This document shows positions 31,560 through 45,458 of a DNA stretch of 64,000 nt, piece by piece. The notes beneath the pieces are model-generated. The model was given only the letters and a program-made list of their open reading frames with translations. It was not told where the DNA came from and did no database searches. The DNA is from Odobenus rosmarus divergens. Taxonomy: Eukaryota; Chordata; Mammalia; Carnivora; Odobenidae. The stretch covers positions 204,115 to 268,114 of the forward strand of contig NW_004452115.1 in the NCBI RefSeq assembly GCF_000321225.1. The letters are read 5' to 3'. Numbering within the stretch: the stretch's first letter is position 1; each line of letters starts with the position of its first letter. The translations under genes were made by a program, and so were the position numbers.

Positions 31560-34385
31560 CCCTCTCCTCAAAGTGGCCCCTCATTGGCAAGTCCGTTCTG
31601 TCTGCCTAAGGTAAAATTTTAAAGACCTAAAGAGTTTCATTATCATTATAACTCATAGAAATATCAAGTAGTGCATTATTACTGAAAAGTAGTATCACCA
31701 CAGGCCAGCAATTCCCAAAAGTATATAGTCCATGAAGTGCTTCTTGGTATATTAGATAGAAACATTCCATGGCCAAATAACATGGACAGAGGATATAACT
31801 ACGGGCTCCTTTTGGAGATTCACTGTCCACTAAAGGCTCTGCATAGTTGGAAAAAAAAAACTCCCTCTTTTTAATTTCAGTGTTGCCCAGACTGAGATAG
31901 TCCTAGAACCCTTTCCATCAGAACACAGAGCCCCTGGCCCAGTTGTACAAACCTGTGTCAGAGACCATGGAGGGATCTCCAGGGAGAAGTGAGAAGGCAG
32001 TATTTTCCTGGGGAAGGAGGGTTATTCTGTAAGACACTGGGAACACCTGGACTCTGTGACCTAGTAGGAGAGAGGGATGTTCTCCTCAACTCTGAGCAGA
32101 AATAAAGGCCTTGGCACAGTGAAGACTCCAGATATGACTCCACATTGGCATAGTGAGAGCCTGCCACCTTGGAGACATCAGGACCCAGGCAGCACCAGGG
32201 CCCGGCCAGTGGGACTCAGTGGTGATGAGAGGTCTTCCAGTGGCTTCCAACACACACCTCAGCGAGGGCAGTTAGAACAAGAGCAGGAGCCCTGTGCCTG
32301 GGCCAGAGCAGGCACCCAATGTTAAAAGGCACGGTAGAGGGTTTACTCGAATTTACTCTAGTTTCCCCTGAGACTCCAGGAAGTACCTGGGTATATCACC
32401 TTGGCCTTGGCAGGAAAGAGATGGCAAACTCAGCAGGGTTTAACTGAGTAAGAATTTCATGAAGGGACTCTTTACAGAGACACAGAGGTTTAAGGGAATC
32501 AACAAAGGGTGGAGAGGCACCCGGGGACCAACAACTCCAGGAAGCTTTTTCCACCCCTGAGTCTGAGGGAGAAGAGAAGAAAGCCATGTTGTCAGAGCCT
32601 GGTGAGAACGAGAGCTGTGAAAGAGGCCCCGTCTGACAGGCGTGTGGCAGGAAGAGCAGAGCCAGCCCAGCAATAAGACACTTGGGATGGGCTAACAAGC
32701 CTGCAGAAGCAGATGGGGGAAAACTGCCGGCAGACTGTGTGTAATTATTATCAAGAGGTCACAGCGTATGTCCACAGGCTAGCAAGGCCTGGGGATGCAG
32801 GAACTACCCTGAGAAACTCCAAATCTAAGAAGCTCAGAATCTTAGAATTTTAAAATACAGGAACTCATGGTTAACCTGAAAAAAATAATTGGGTGAAATT
32901 GAGGCCCCCCTTCCCATTTCTGTGCCCCAGTGACTGCCTCCCGCTCATTTACGCAAAGCATGCAGAGTTAATTTACATGTGTTGCCTCCTTTTCAACCTT
33001 CGTCAGATGGGACACTTGGAAACTGTGGTTGGCACATTTATTTGCTTACAGATTTCCTGTAGATGAGCCCACCCACCATATCTGGGGAAAGGTTTATGCC
33101 TTGGGAGGAACTCTTCTACCCCAATTAAGTAGAAAGAGACTATCAGCCCACCCCCATGAGCCATTCCAGAAACACCCAAGAAACCGTGGGTCTTTTGGGC
33201 TTGGGTCCCCATGTCCTTCCCAAAAATGTGCTTGGAAACCACAGGGATGCCTGGATAATGGCCCAGAATGTGTGGAACGTAGGGCCCAGGATTCTGCTGA
33301 CCAAAAATGGATGAATATAATCAGACTTGTCTCGAGGAATAGGCTCTGTATAAGGAAGAGATGAGAATGGCCAAGGGAGGGAGAATGAGGCAACTCTGAT
33401 ACTAGCCTCAACCACCTGTCGGACTGGAGACACTGTTTGCAGACCTCTGTGGAAGCTGGAGGAAACTTGAACCTCAGTGGGCCTCCCCAGTGGGAGCTTG
33501 GGCCACAAAGAGAAAGGACTATCCACTGGTAGCCAGGTCCATGGGGCAGATGCAGTCCCTGCTGGAGATGTTACCAAAAGCAGAAAATGCGTGGAAGAAA
33601 TACTGTGGCTTGTCTTCTGTCCTCCAATGTCCTGCCAAGGTCTTTCATAAACTCATCTGGTCTGAAGTTTGGCAGTTGGCAGAGCACATTAGAGACTGTG
33701 TTTCTCTGCGGTGCAGAACAGAATGAGGAAAAGGGATGGAATGGATGTAGGCAAAGGACTGCACACTATTGTATGCAGATGTTCACCCCTACACCTCTGA
33801 ACTACTCTTGTCAGTGTTACCCATGACCTTCACTTTGCCAAACACTATGCTAAATGCTCATTTCTTAACTCTCAACAGCATTGGAACTCCTTCAGTATCA
33901 CTTCCTTCTTCGAGTATATTCTTCCCTTAGCTTCTGGTTTTTCACCTATATTACTTGCTGCAATGTTGGGCCCTTTGCTGGTTGCCCTTTGCTGGTTCCT
34001 CCCCATCTTCCCATTGTTGATGTTGGAGCACTTCAGGATTTTTTCTTCAGTTATTTCCCATTTTTTCTTTTACTCCTTTGCTGCTCTCATCTGGTCCCAC
34101 GGATTTAAATAGCACCTATCTAGACGATCACCTTAAGATTTCTAAGTGCAGCCCCACTCCTCTACTTCTGTGCTGTTTGGTATAGCCATGTGACTGGGAG
34201 AGTTCCAGTTGGAGGCTAGTAGACATCTCAAATGTGTCATAAATTTAAACATTTTTCTTTCACAAATCTATTTTTCCCCCATTTTCAAAGCTTAGTTTTG
34301 TGCCCATAGATGTGGAATGTACATATACTTTAATGAATATTATAAATGTATTTTCCATAATCATTATGAAGTATTTTAAAAGCCT
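31560..34385. other. Unassigned sequence without a supported gene
   Basis: About 2.8 kb with no element I can name. Overlapping open frames of 100-144 codons lie at 33029-33577 on both strands. They have no recognisable domain and no supporting codon pattern, so I treat them as chance frames in GC-moderate DNA. Confidence 0.4.
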
Positions 34386-34389
34386 CCCA

Positions 34390-34545
34390 TTTAACAAATA
34401 CTGGCAGAGCGCCTGAGAGGTGCTGGACCCTGGGCTAAGTTCTGAGTAAACAAAAATGAACCAGGCATGGGACCTGACCTCAAGGGAGAGACACACGTCA
34501 TCTGTGCCCACTTGCACACGTATTATGTATATAATCAGATCTTCC
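34390..34545 (-). mobile_element. L2 LINE 3'-end fragment, antisense
   Basis: 'gctggaccctgggctaagtt' near 34423 and 'gacctgacctcaagggagag' near 34470 match the antisense L2 3' region in diverged form. Confidence 0.5.
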
Positions 34546-35504
34546 ACCTGACTTTCGGTTCCTTGATGACTAGTGTATTGTTACTGTTCCTTGAGTTGAA
34601 ATAGAGGCTAGTTTGAGCAAGAAGCAGGATCTCGGGGTATGTCCCAGAAGCCAGGGAAGGTAGAATAATCAAACCACAAAAAGGCAGGGACCTCAGCATC
34701 AGTTTGTAGACTTTTCTCTAGAATGCTATAGTAATAAGACTCAGCTCCAGCTCACATTGGCATTAGAACAATAGAATCACAAAGTGTAAAAATGACAAGG
34801 ATCATCTCTGTGAACCCCAGGCTCATCTATGAAATAAGTTAATAATATAGTGCCATTGTAAGGATTAAGGAACATAATGCACATGAAATACAGGACATGC
34901 TTGGGTGTAGTAAGAAAAGCTACCATTGAATGGGTGCTCACTATTTTTGTCTTTATTATTTACTCCAGCTCCTCATCTTTTATGTGGGTGGAAAGTCGAG
35001 CCCAGGTGAAAGCAACTTAACGTCAGCTGTACGTTTGGCAGGTACAGAGCTGGGACCAGAACAGTGGCCACCAAACTGCCAGCCCAGCACTGTCATCATG
35101 GCAGAGCTGTGTGTCTTCCTAAGTGTGATTTGTTAGAACTCAAAGAATCCTAAAGTCACCATATTTGAGGGAACCTTCATGTTCATCAGTGATTTGTCTT
35201 ATATTCTACAACTAAGGACTGGACTGGACCTATTTGTGAATCAATGAACTCCTTGTCAGAGCTCACTTAGTGACAACCATTTAGAAAGCTTGATTTATAC
35301 AAAACCCAAATCTATCTCCCCAATCTCAGCCTTTTTTGTTTGGCCTTCAGAAGACATTCAGAACTTGAATCAAATTTTTTTTTGATGATGGTTTTTGAGG
35401 TATTTGAAGAAAGATCTTATCTCACTGGGTTTTCCTTTTTCCATTGTAAATGTTTCCATCCATCCTAAGACAACCTTGTCATCATCCAAGAGTCTGGTGT
35501 CTTT

Positions 35505-35830
35505 CATCCCCTAGACTCTATTAATACCAATCCTTTCACCTCTATCGCATTTACTGTTTCTCAAACCACTCTCTCTGCCCTGTCTCCACCACCACTACTG
35601 CATTGACCTTTCTGGTCCCCTTGCGCCTAGAGTATTGCAATCACCTCTTTAGCCTGGCCTCTGTCCTTTACTCTTAATACCTTTTAATTCATCAGCTATA
35701 CCTCCAGAGTTATTTTTCTAAATGCAAATCTGACACCATCACTTGGCTCCCCATTACTTACCAAATAAATTCTGAACTCCTTAGCATGGCATATGAAGAT
35801 CTTCATGATCAGAACCTCCCAATAGGTCTC
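35505..35830. mobile_element. Old LINE-like fragment (L2/CR1 type, uncertain)
   Basis: 'cacttggctccccattactt' near 35739 and 'aaattctgaactccttagca' near 35766 are typical wording of an ancient LINE-type family. Family and strand are uncertain. Confidence 0.4.
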
Positions 35831-36734
35831 CCCATTACTATCCAATAATATTGGATATTGATCTCTTGAAGGCAGGGTGGGAAAGGCTCTTTTGACAATT
35901 GAATGGGAGGGGGAAGGAGAGTGGTCATAATGAGGACAGTGGGATTAGAAATTAAAAACAGGGGCTGGATTTGGAAGGCACCTCAAAAGTAAACTCAAAA
36001 GAACATGGTTGATTCTTATCTTTACCATTTAAAGATAACTGCCAGATTTCTGTGTTGATTGACAAACGAGATGATGGTGTTATTCCCTGAGACTAAGACG
36101 GAGGAGCAGGCTGTGGGAGCTTGGGAGCATAAAATGGTGAGTGCACTTTTCAATGCAAGTGAAGGAATCCACAGCTAATACAGAGGCAAGGGACTGGGGG
36201 AGATATACCCGTGGAAGCTGCACATTAGTAATGCAGCCTGGTATGGAATCAGCTTCTTTGGTGGCCATAGGGCATGGTTGGTTCCTACCAAGCTACAAAT
36301 GGAGTAAGTTCCGCAGATGAAAGAATGAAGTCTTGCCCCCTGTCTGACCTTGGAGCGGGAAAACAACTTCAAAACAGCCATGGTATATGACTGTAGAAGG
36401 TTGTTTTTATTGTTGTAAAGAAACATTCTACTTTGCTTAAAAGATTTGTTTATCTTTTAATCATGAAGGATGCCTCCAGCTGCTGTAACTCTTCATAACT
36501 TACACTTTACTTTTCATTATCCACGACTGGGAGGTCACCCATTCAGGGAGAGGAATGGGTCTTGATTTGGCATAGGAAAGAGATCTAGGCAAGAATGATA
36601 CCTTGTCTCCAAAAGCAGCAGATAACCAAATAATAACCTCACTCGTGGCCAGCTGAGGTCAAAAAGTCCGGGTGATCCATTTAATAACTATCATTTTATT
36701 ATAAATAATAATAATCACTAATTATATAAAACTG

Positions 36735-36845
36735 TATTTCAAGTGAAGATACTGTGGTCCAGAGAAGTTCAGTAATTTGTCTAAGGCCATACTTCTGCTA
36801 GGGGTAGAAACAGACCTTGAATCCAAATCTGTCTCCTTGAACTTG
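36735..36845 (-). mobile_element. MIR SINE fragment, antisense
   Basis: 'actgtggtccagagaagttc' near 36750 followed by 'tttgtctaaggccatac' is the antisense MIR core. Confidence 0.65.
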
Positions 36846-38053
36846 ACCTCATCGTGTCCTTTGAGGCAATAAACAAATCGAAGAGATGGTCTGGACTCAC
36901 TAAGGAGCTATGTGCAGAGACCTGTAACTTGCCATGAGACCTGGCTTTGGGTATAGAGACTTGGATTATCTTCTCTTAACTGTGTGACTTTTGTTGAGCA
37001 ATTCACATGAGAATATTTTCTATCCTGTTTGCCTGATGATGTTGCTATGGTGTTCAAACAAGATCAGTTAAATAAACTTTAAAGCTTTATACACATACAG
37101 ATATTAATCATGATCGTAATTCTGCTTATGATTGTGATTATTATAATAGCAGAGCCATTTCCTTTTCTTCTGAACCCCCATTACCACATCCATGAAATGT
37201 TTGGGTTTCACCAAATACTTTCTAGGGCCCTCCAAGGTCTATTAGCAAAGAATCATGAGAATGTTAAGTACAGAAAGCAAGGGACAAGAGAGTAAGGAAC
37301 ACTAGTGAGACCCTTTGGCTGAGACAACTGCAGTGTAAACTGAAAACTGAGAGTGGTTGTCAAATTAAATGCTAACTGTCAAAAAAGAACCTTGATTAAT
37401 ATTCCAAGAATAAAGTAATCAAAAATTTGTCTAGAACACCAATTAGCAAGTGCTTTAGGGCCACTAAATAAGATCACATTTGTGCATGGTCAACCATGAG
37501 CATGAAGCCACAGGTGCTGACTTGCATGGAGGTGTTCTCATGGAAGACTTTATTGTCTGAACCCCCCCCCCACCTCCTTCATCCACAAACACTTCTATTA
37601 CGTACATTTTGGAGCATGCTTTAAGGCATTCCCCTTTGACAAAAAGCCTATGTGGCCTATTTATCCCTCATGTTCCTGCATCAGTGGTCTTCCTTCATAT
37701 TGACATTCTCATTTGAATGTCATGTAACCCTGTCAAGGGTCCTAGCTGGAGGGCCTGGAGGGTAGTTAGAGTCCAGACCCTGCTGTCTACTTGGCATGTG
37801 GGACCTTGGAAAAGTCTGGTTTAGTCCAGGATTCCTTTGAGGCGAGGTTCTCTATGACTTTTAGGACTCACTTGAATTCAGAACTGTGTGCTGCTTCTGG
37901 AAGCTTCCCAGCTTTCCTTGAAGAGAGGACAAGTCCAAAACCATTTCTTAGTCCATACCAGCTTATCTGTGGACAGAGCAACTTGCAGACAATCTCCACA
38001 GGCTGGCACCTCCATCTCCATAAGCACCAGGCACTCTGTTAGGTGCTGTGAAT

Positions 38054-38334
38054 GCTATAGATGAAATGTCTGTGCCCTGAAATTCGTGTGAAATCCTAAC
38101 CTCCAATGTGATGGTATTTGGAGGTGAGGCCTTCGAGAGATGTTTAGGTCCTAATGGTGGAGCCCTCACGAATGGGATTTGTGCCCTTATATAAAAGAGA
38201 CTCCAGAGTGTTCCTTTGCCTCTTCTACCACATGAAGACATGGCAAAAAGACTACCATCCTTGAACCGGGAAGCAGGCTCTCACCAAGACACCAAATCTG
38301 CTGGTGTCTTGTTATTGGACTTCCAGATTATACC
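38054..38334 (+). mobile_element. MaLR LTR (MST-like), sense, 3'-truncated
   Basis: Follows the LTR 5' part: 'aatcctaacctccaatgtga' near 38093, 'tggagccctcacgaatggga' near 38157, 'ttatataaaagagactcca' near 38187, 'gggaagcaggctctcacc' near 38268 and 'ttattggacttccaga' near 38312. The last about 80 bases of the LTR are missing. Same family as 8306 and 17312 but opposite strand. Confidence 0.8.
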
Positions 38335-38339
38335 AAATC

Positions 38340-39045
38340 CCCCTCACCCCCCGGGGCTCAAAATCACTCCCCATTGAGAATACTGTATTACACAATACCT
38401 CCCAAACACCTTGATGAATATTATAACTATTACTGTGATTTTTTTATTACTGTGTTGTAATTATGATCTTCTTCTGAAGATGACCTACACATTTCTTTCC
38501 ATCCTGTGGTGCCCTAGAGAGGAATTTAGCTTTCAAATCTCAAAGAAATAAAAGAATTCTGGTATCAGAGTTGTTGGCTCCAGTTTCCCCATGGGTTAAA
38601 TGGTGGTGCTGCTCAGGCTGGTGAAAATTCCATGAGCAAACACAGCTCACACATCCTGGGGCTGAGTAGGAGCTCAGGGACTGTCCTCTGAATACCCATT
38701 GTATGGAGAGCAGGGCTCTAAGAAGAACCCCAGTGTCAGGAGGAGAGGAGGTAGGTCACACACAGTGCTTGTCTCGGTAGAGCAAAGTCATGTTTGATGA
38801 GCACTGCTGGGGGCAGCTCCTCCCATGGTTTCCTAGGGGTGAAGCCTTGTTCTGTGGATGAGTCTTATTGGCACCAGAATGGACACAGCTAAGCCAACCT
38901 GGGTGTTTGCCAGGCACAAAGCAGGCCTAGCCTTGCCTACCCATCTGCAACCCTCTTCTGCTGTACTCTGATTAGGAAGTAAATTCACCTCCCGCCCCTC
39001 TGCCTAAAGAAAACTTTCTTGCAGGGAAGCCCAAGGATGTATTGG
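38340..39045. other. Unassigned, with a MIR-like trace
   Basis: 'tccagtttccccatgggtta' near 38579 is a MIR core remnant in sense orientation. No gene. Confidence 0.4.
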
Positions 39046-39049
39046 TGTT

Positions 39050-39285
39050 AGACTGGCATGTAGTAGGTGTTCAGCTTATACTTCTTAAAACCTTTGACTG
39101 TGCTAGTTTTATACATACTGCTTTAGTTAATCTTTACAATAACTCTTTGGATTTAATATTAGTGGATTTTGTTGATGGAGAAATGAAGGCTCAGAAGTTA
39201 CGTGGATTTTCTAAGAAAGCATAGTAAGCAAGCAAGTGGTGGTCCTTGGGTTTAACCAATGACTGTCTAACTCTGTTCCCTTCTC
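39050..39285 (-). mobile_element. MIR SINE, antisense, near full length
   Basis: 'atagtaagcaagcaagtggt' near 39222, 'ggagaaatgaaggctcagaa' near 39178 and 'ggcatgtagtaggtgttcag' near 39055 occur in antisense MIR order. Confidence 0.7.
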
Positions 39286-39299
39286 TCTAATATTGCACC

Positions 39300-42135
39300 T
39301 ATAATATAAGGGTTGGGGAAGAAAAGTAAATTTAGTTATTTTCTGGAAAATCTGGGCATCTGAGCCTCATGATAAACATACCTTGGCTTAAGCAGTTGAA
39401 GAGATTGCCCACTCACACAGACCAAGTAACAGATAAAGTTTCTCTGACTTCGTTAAGAGCGGTTTCTTACCTCTGAGAATTCAATGTCTCCTCTATTCAC
39501 CCTTTGGCCTGGCAGGAGGAATGTTTCAGGTGAATTCTGATCTGAAAAGAAAAGCCTAATTGAAAGACTTGAATGAACTTGAAATACCCATGAGGGAAAG
39601 AGAGATGGCCCTTTTGACATTTCCTTGCATGGTCCCGATGGTGACAATGATGTATTCCTAAGTGCTGTGGCAGCCACGAACAGCTCTGTCCATGGGAGTC
39701 AGAGCTTCCCAGCGAAGAGACACAACTGAACCTGAGAGGATGAGTGGGAATATGTATGAAATGACTTGTCCCTAAGTCTGGTCCTGTATGTGGTTGGATT
39801 TTAGGATTGTCATTAGGATGCTGCTCTGGCTGATGGGATATACACTTGCAGGCAATTCATAGCCCTCTAGTGTATCAGATCTAGATGTGAATGAGGAAAC
39901 GGTAGTCCAGAGAAAGAATCAGGCTTGTTCAGGGCCACTGGAGTGAAAACTCCTTCGTAATTCCCAGAACAACACTCTTTACCACCCTGACTTGGAGGTG
40001 CCCCTATTTGTCTCCTGCCTGGCCCAAACTCCCAGGGTCTCAAACCACATGAGACCTAGGAGGGGGGCATTAGTCATTTGTGTTACTATTCGACCAGCAT
40101 AGTTTCCTGGCCATGGAGCCGCCTGACTTTGGAGCTGTGTAACATGTGCTCATTTCCCTGCAGGGTTCAGCTTCATTTAAGCTCAAACAAATGAGAAATG
40201 CTCCCAAAAAATGTACAGTCCTTGACCTCTGAGCTCTTCCACTTGGCTGATGGCCTGGGGTAAATTCTTCCCCTGAGAATCAAAGTCAGGAGCCAAGTTG
40301 CATTATTGTAAGGACTTCAAGCTTGATGCCTTTTCCCTGTCTGTAATGCTCTTCCACCCCCACCCCTCACCCCCCGAAGTCCTACCAAGTCTTTGAGGCT
40401 TAGGCTAAGTGCCATCACCTTTAGAAGCTGCCTCCAATTCCCACATCTCTACCACATTCGGCCCATAGTTTCCTTCTCTGAACTCCTCACCTACTATCTC
40501 TACTACCCATTCCACACCCAGCCTGATTTAAACAGGAAATAGGGAAATACAAATTATGTCTTATAACCTCCCCAAGATTCTACACCCTGAAGTATCACCC
40601 CCACCCCCCACCATGCCTTTTGGTCTTATCTGCCTCAGACCAGTGGCATATTGGCTTACTGCTCCTTGGGATGCCATTTCTACCTCTCTCCCCTTACATT
40701 GTTCTCATACTGTTTTCCTTCTCTCTCTCCCTCTAGACACTTCTCTGGCTTGCTATAGGGCCTTAGTGGAGGCTGAATGCTTACCCAAGTTACCATGCAA
40801 CCCAAGCTGCTCATAATGAACTAGATGTTGTCTGACCTTTACTATGACCAAGTCATTAAGTTGGGTATGCACAGAAGTACTCTACCATAAAATGCAAGTG
40901 GTATATTCAAGTTTGGGCTCAAACAAGCCCTGACAGCCTAAGTTACATGAAGTGGTCCAAATGCCCATGGTTACTTTCCCTGGCCTGTACCTATGCCTTG
41001 TGAGGAGTATCCTACCACCAGGCAACACCGTTGTCTCCCTCTTAGGTGATTACAGAAGCCTCCAAACTTGTTCTTCTTCCTCCAGTCTCTCTTACCTCTA
41101 GAGCTCTCAGCACCTGATCAGAACCCAAAGCAACCTCTGCAAGAGTCCTTTGAGGACTAATGGCTTACCTAAGAATTATACCAACTTGACCTTCTAGTCC
41201 ATAATATTTCTGGATGTTTTAATGTTATGTTACGTTTCCCTGTTCAACTTGCTATTTCATGCAAATGCACTTTTTATCCTGTAACTCTTTATATACAGCA
41301 CTGACATGCCACCGTTCCTTTCCCATGTCCATATTCCCAAATTTGGACCCATGGTTCCCCTCACACTTTTTTTTCATACTTCTCCTATCTCTTTGGCATG
41401 GTTCTGTGCCTGAGAAATTCAAAATCTAATGAAGGAAATTTCACACTATGCTATGATGATATGCATATCATCATAAATTATAAATAGTAACCAGTACTGG
41501 GCATTTGTGGGGTTAGTGTATTCTCAGCGTCCATTCCTTAGCCTGAAACCAAAAATAAGTCATGACTGCACACAATAATACTATCAACACGATATCAGCA
41601 GCTACAACTTATATAGTGCTTACTCTGATCAAATTCTTTGACCCTTCTCAACTATCTTTAGTATTAACTAATAGCATAAAAGTAGTAACAGTAATAGTAG
41701 CAGCAATCGCAGTAACCACACACACATACAGATGTGGTCCATTGGAAGTTAAATGAGATTAAGCATATGAAATCACTTTGAAATCCTTCTACCACAGACT
41801 AGTTCATTATGAGACCAGGCTGAACAACCCCTCCCTGAGCTCCACCTCCCTTTCCCACCCACAGGAGTTCAGGCAAAGGTCTCCCAAGATCCCCGTGGCT
41901 AAAAGTTTCAGAGTGAGCATGTTGAGGTTGGATCTGTGACTGGAAGAGCCATAGGCAAGAAGAAGGTGGAGTTTTAACAATGTGAGCTCCTCTGTTGGAC
42001 ACTCAAGGACCCACAGTCTGGCAGTCCTCAAACTTAGAAACCCTCTCTCAGAATGGAATTTGTGTTTTAGTTTCAGGAAAAGGCTATTGTTGAACGAATG
42101 TGAAGAAGCCCGGGTGTGGGGGGCACTGTGTGCAG
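39300..42135. other. Unassigned sequence
   Basis: No supported gene. The part 40330-40500 ('ctgtctgtaatgctcttcc' near 40339) resembles an old L2-type element, at low certainty. C runs occur near 40590-40612. Confidence 0.4.
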
Positions 42136-42139
42136 TCTT

Positions 42140-42305
42140 TGTGCTAGACTTTGGTATATAACTGACCCCTATTGTATTCCTCACAATGTCCCTGTGATGG
42201 GAGTAAGACCACGGCTGTGTTATGGATGAGGACCCTGGTGCTCAGAGACATTTAGTACCATACCCAAAGTCATACAGAAAGAGGCATGCGGCACCAGCAT
42301 TTGGA
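42140..42305 (-). mobile_element. MIR SINE, antisense
   Basis: 'gttatggatgaggaccctgg' near 42219, 'tgctcagagacatttagtac' and 'caaagtcatacagaaagagg' near 42265 follow the antisense MIR core. Confidence 0.65.
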
Positions 42306-42309
42306 GTCC

Positions 42310-44695
42310 TATATATCAGGCCAAAAGCTTATTTTTAAAGAAAGTACATGGTACAAAGAGGTTATATTTGTTACCAAGAATATAATGTTCTTCTAAAACT
42401 TTAAAAAGGAGATGGCTCAAGAAATACTAGGAACTTTAAGTTTGAAGTCCCTAGTCCTTAGTATAAGAATGCTCCAATAGGGCATAGCTTCCTAAAACCT
42501 ATAGAACTCAATTCCCTTCATTATTTTGTGTCTTCAGGTGAGATGTCTTTAGGTCACAGGCTTCAGTGGGTGTGATGATGGTGGTCAGATGTGTGCTTTC
42601 TTGGATCAGTCATTTCCAGAGCTGAAAAGAAAGGGCAGGTGGCAGAGGGTGGATGCAGGAAGTGGCAATAGGAGAAAGTCCAGTAGGAGGGAAACACTCT
42701 GAGGGTCCAGCAGTAGGAAAAGGGAGAGCATGTAGACCTTGAGCTAAGGTCTCTCAATTAGTTGGAGATCAGTTAAAGGGATGGGGACAGAAAGTAGTTA
42801 AGGTTGCAAATCTAAGGTTGAGGGAAGGAGCAAGTAAAGACTTCTGGGCTTGGATTTCATAGGATTCCCAAAAAGTTACCAGTACATGATATCCGAATAA
42901 GACCTGAGTCTAATTATAGGAGTATAAGCAGGATGATCAATGCAGAAGCAGGATGAGCAGAGCAGGTAACTTGATGCAGAATCCTATGAAATACCAAACA
43001 AGGACTCTTACGGCCCTGTGTCTGGGAATGGCATGTGTAGGATTTTGCCAAATGCTGACATCAGAAAGGGCACTAAAGGCAGAGGGAAGAGCATGTGCCA
43101 AAATGTAAATGCTGAATGTTCATGGCATGTTTGGAGCAATAGCAAATAGTCTGGCTTTAAATTGAGGGAAGTAACACTGAGAAAATGTTCGGGGGGAGCA
43201 TATTACAGAAGACCTTGAATGTCAAAAAGCCTAGAGTTTGTGGGGAGTCAACAAGTCTGGGTGATTCTAGCTGGTGGAAGATAGAGGAGAAGAGGAGACA
43301 AGGCTCATGGTAGGTGTTTGGTAGGGGAGAAATGGATTGTACGTAGATTATTGCTGTAGGATCACACACGGCAAAGGGGCGAATGAAAATATCCAAGCTA
43401 CAAGAGATGTCGAAGACTCTGTAACTTCCTTATTTTATAGCTAGGGAGACCAGCCTACAGAGTGGAAATCAGAGATCTGTGCAGAACTAGAAATAGTGCT
43501 TATTCCAGTCAGTCATACCTCAAGATTGCAAAGTTAATGGAAGAACAATAGAGTTCTCCAAATTTTGACATTGTTGGTTGTAAAAATAAGCAGGAGCGGG
43601 GGATCAGAACTGTGTCCTGGGAGTGGGGCTGAATAATTAAACTCAAAGTCAATTTTCTGACCTAACATTGTGGAGTCCGAGGACTTGACCATGGGTGGCC
43701 CTTGGCTCTTCTCCCCACCTTCTGCAGGTTGGCTTCATTTATATTTGATCCCTTAGTCTGTAAGACTTTTTAATCCATTAACTGCATAAAACATAGCAAA
43801 GTCAGGCAAATACTTGCAAGAGACTTTCTTTTTTGTGGACTTAGGCTGGAAATGCAATCTGATTCCAAGAAAGAGCTAGACACCAAATCTAGGGAAAGGC
43901 AAGATCAGTATGAAGAGAAATTGAACCACATTACCAGCCACTGGCTAACACGTCCCCTTTCCCTCAACAGGAGCCTAAATGGAGGAGGGAAAAACAGTTT
44001 CTAATACCTGATACTCCCAACATGACAGAGACCCTTTGCTTATCTGTTTTTGTTACACCCCAGTACCCTGGTGAGATCCAGTCAAAGTGCACATGGAATC
44101 CAGAGGAAGAAGTCATTTCTATTGGGGCAACCAGAGGGCTCACCAGAATTAGTTTTTGAAAGATTAGAAGGTACTTTTTAAGACAGAGGAAAGACAGAAA
44201 GGTTTTCCACCAGAGGAAATCATGTGTACACAGACATAAAAGACTATTGGCTAGAAGCAAGCAGATCAGTGTGGCAAGAAAATGAGGAGATGAAGGTGTG
44301 GAGGAAGAAAAGCATTCCAGGCTTGTGTAAGGGCATTCAGGTGTGGGAGACCCTGAGTGTCAGAAGTGGTTCTGTGTGGGGTGAGCCTAAGTGCCAGAAG
44401 GGACAGAGAGGGAGACGCAGCTAGAAAGGGGGATGGCTCAGGCCCAGGAGGGCTATGACTACCCTTCTAAGGAGTCTGGCTTTTTTTCAACAGGGAGTAA
44501 AGGGGGGCCACTAACAGTGTCTGAGAAGGAGGTGACACCATTCATTAAAACTGTGCTTTTGAGGAAAATGATTGGAAAATGAGAAATGGGGACAGGCTTA
44601 AAAATGTGTGCTCAGATAGGACACTCAAAGGGACACAAACCTAGGGCCTTGCTAGTGCCGTAGACCCAGTTCTACCAAGGACTGTCCCCAGGCTT
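42310..44695. other. Unassigned sequence with L2-type wording
   Basis: No gene. The stretches 43030-43240 ('gcatattacagaagaccttg' near 43197) and 44270-44560 ('ggaagaaaagcattccaggc' near 44303) have the wording of an old LINE-type family read antisense. I cannot set boundaries. Confidence 0.4.
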
Positions 44696-44699
44696 CCCA

Positions 44700-44885
44700 T
44701 CTGCACCAACATCTCCCTTGTCCAAACACCTTACTGCTAACACGACTCCTGGTCCTTGGACCTCTAACAACACTACTAACTATAGATTTTTGCCTCCCTT
44801 GTGCTGTGAACAGCTGTAACCTCTATCTCCAGCATACAGCAAAGTGTCAGCCCCATGGGAGTATTTGTTGAATGAATGCAGGCTG
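44700..44885 (+). mobile_element. L2 LINE 3'-end fragment
   Basis: It ends with the canonical L2 terminus tatttgttgaatgaatgc near 44862-44879, preceded by 'ccagcatacagcaaagtgtc'. Confidence 0.6.
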
Positions 44886-45344
44886 AGATGCCTGAATAAA
44901 TCAGTGGATGAATGGAAATAGGGTGCAGCTGTGCGCCCCACCCACCTACTCTCTTTCCCTCCCCAGGCCCCTCCGGGTCCTAGCCCTGGCTAGGTAAATA
45001 GGGCAAAGTTGTTTCTTCATTGGTAGTACAACGTTAATTTCTTCTAGGTGCCATTTGGTTACCACTCAAACAGGAAATATGAGGGCAAATGTAACCAGTT
45101 CTCTGGGCGACTCTGGGATGTGCTGTATCCTATGACCAGGACATCACGAATGCATCTCACACCATCTGTCAGTTCTGCCCATACAGACCCGTACACACCC
45201 ATACCCAGGGAGCCAAGACCCATTTGATACTGAATGTGGCTGACTAAAGGATGGGCACAGTTGGATCCTCAAGACCCATGTGTACCTGGCTCAAGGTCCT
45301 AGGCATAGGATCCTTCCGGATAAGGAACTGTGCCAGGTGGTAAT

Positions 45345-45455
45345 CACTGGCCTTTCACATCTAGCGTCTGCCTTTACTGGAATATACAACGGTACTGCAA
45401 AGTAGGTCTTACTGTCCCCATGTGACAGATGAGGGATCCAGAGCCTAAAGTGGTT
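45345..45455 (-). mobile_element. MIR SINE fragment, antisense
   Basis: 'cccatgtgacagatgaggga' near 45417 followed by 'tccagagcctaaagtggtta' is the antisense MIR core. Confidence 0.55.
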
Positions 45456-45458
45456 AAA

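Noticed and set aside
33029..33577. Overlapping 105-144 codon frames on both strands
   Set aside because: Mutually antisense frames with no domain. At most one could be real and neither shows coding character.
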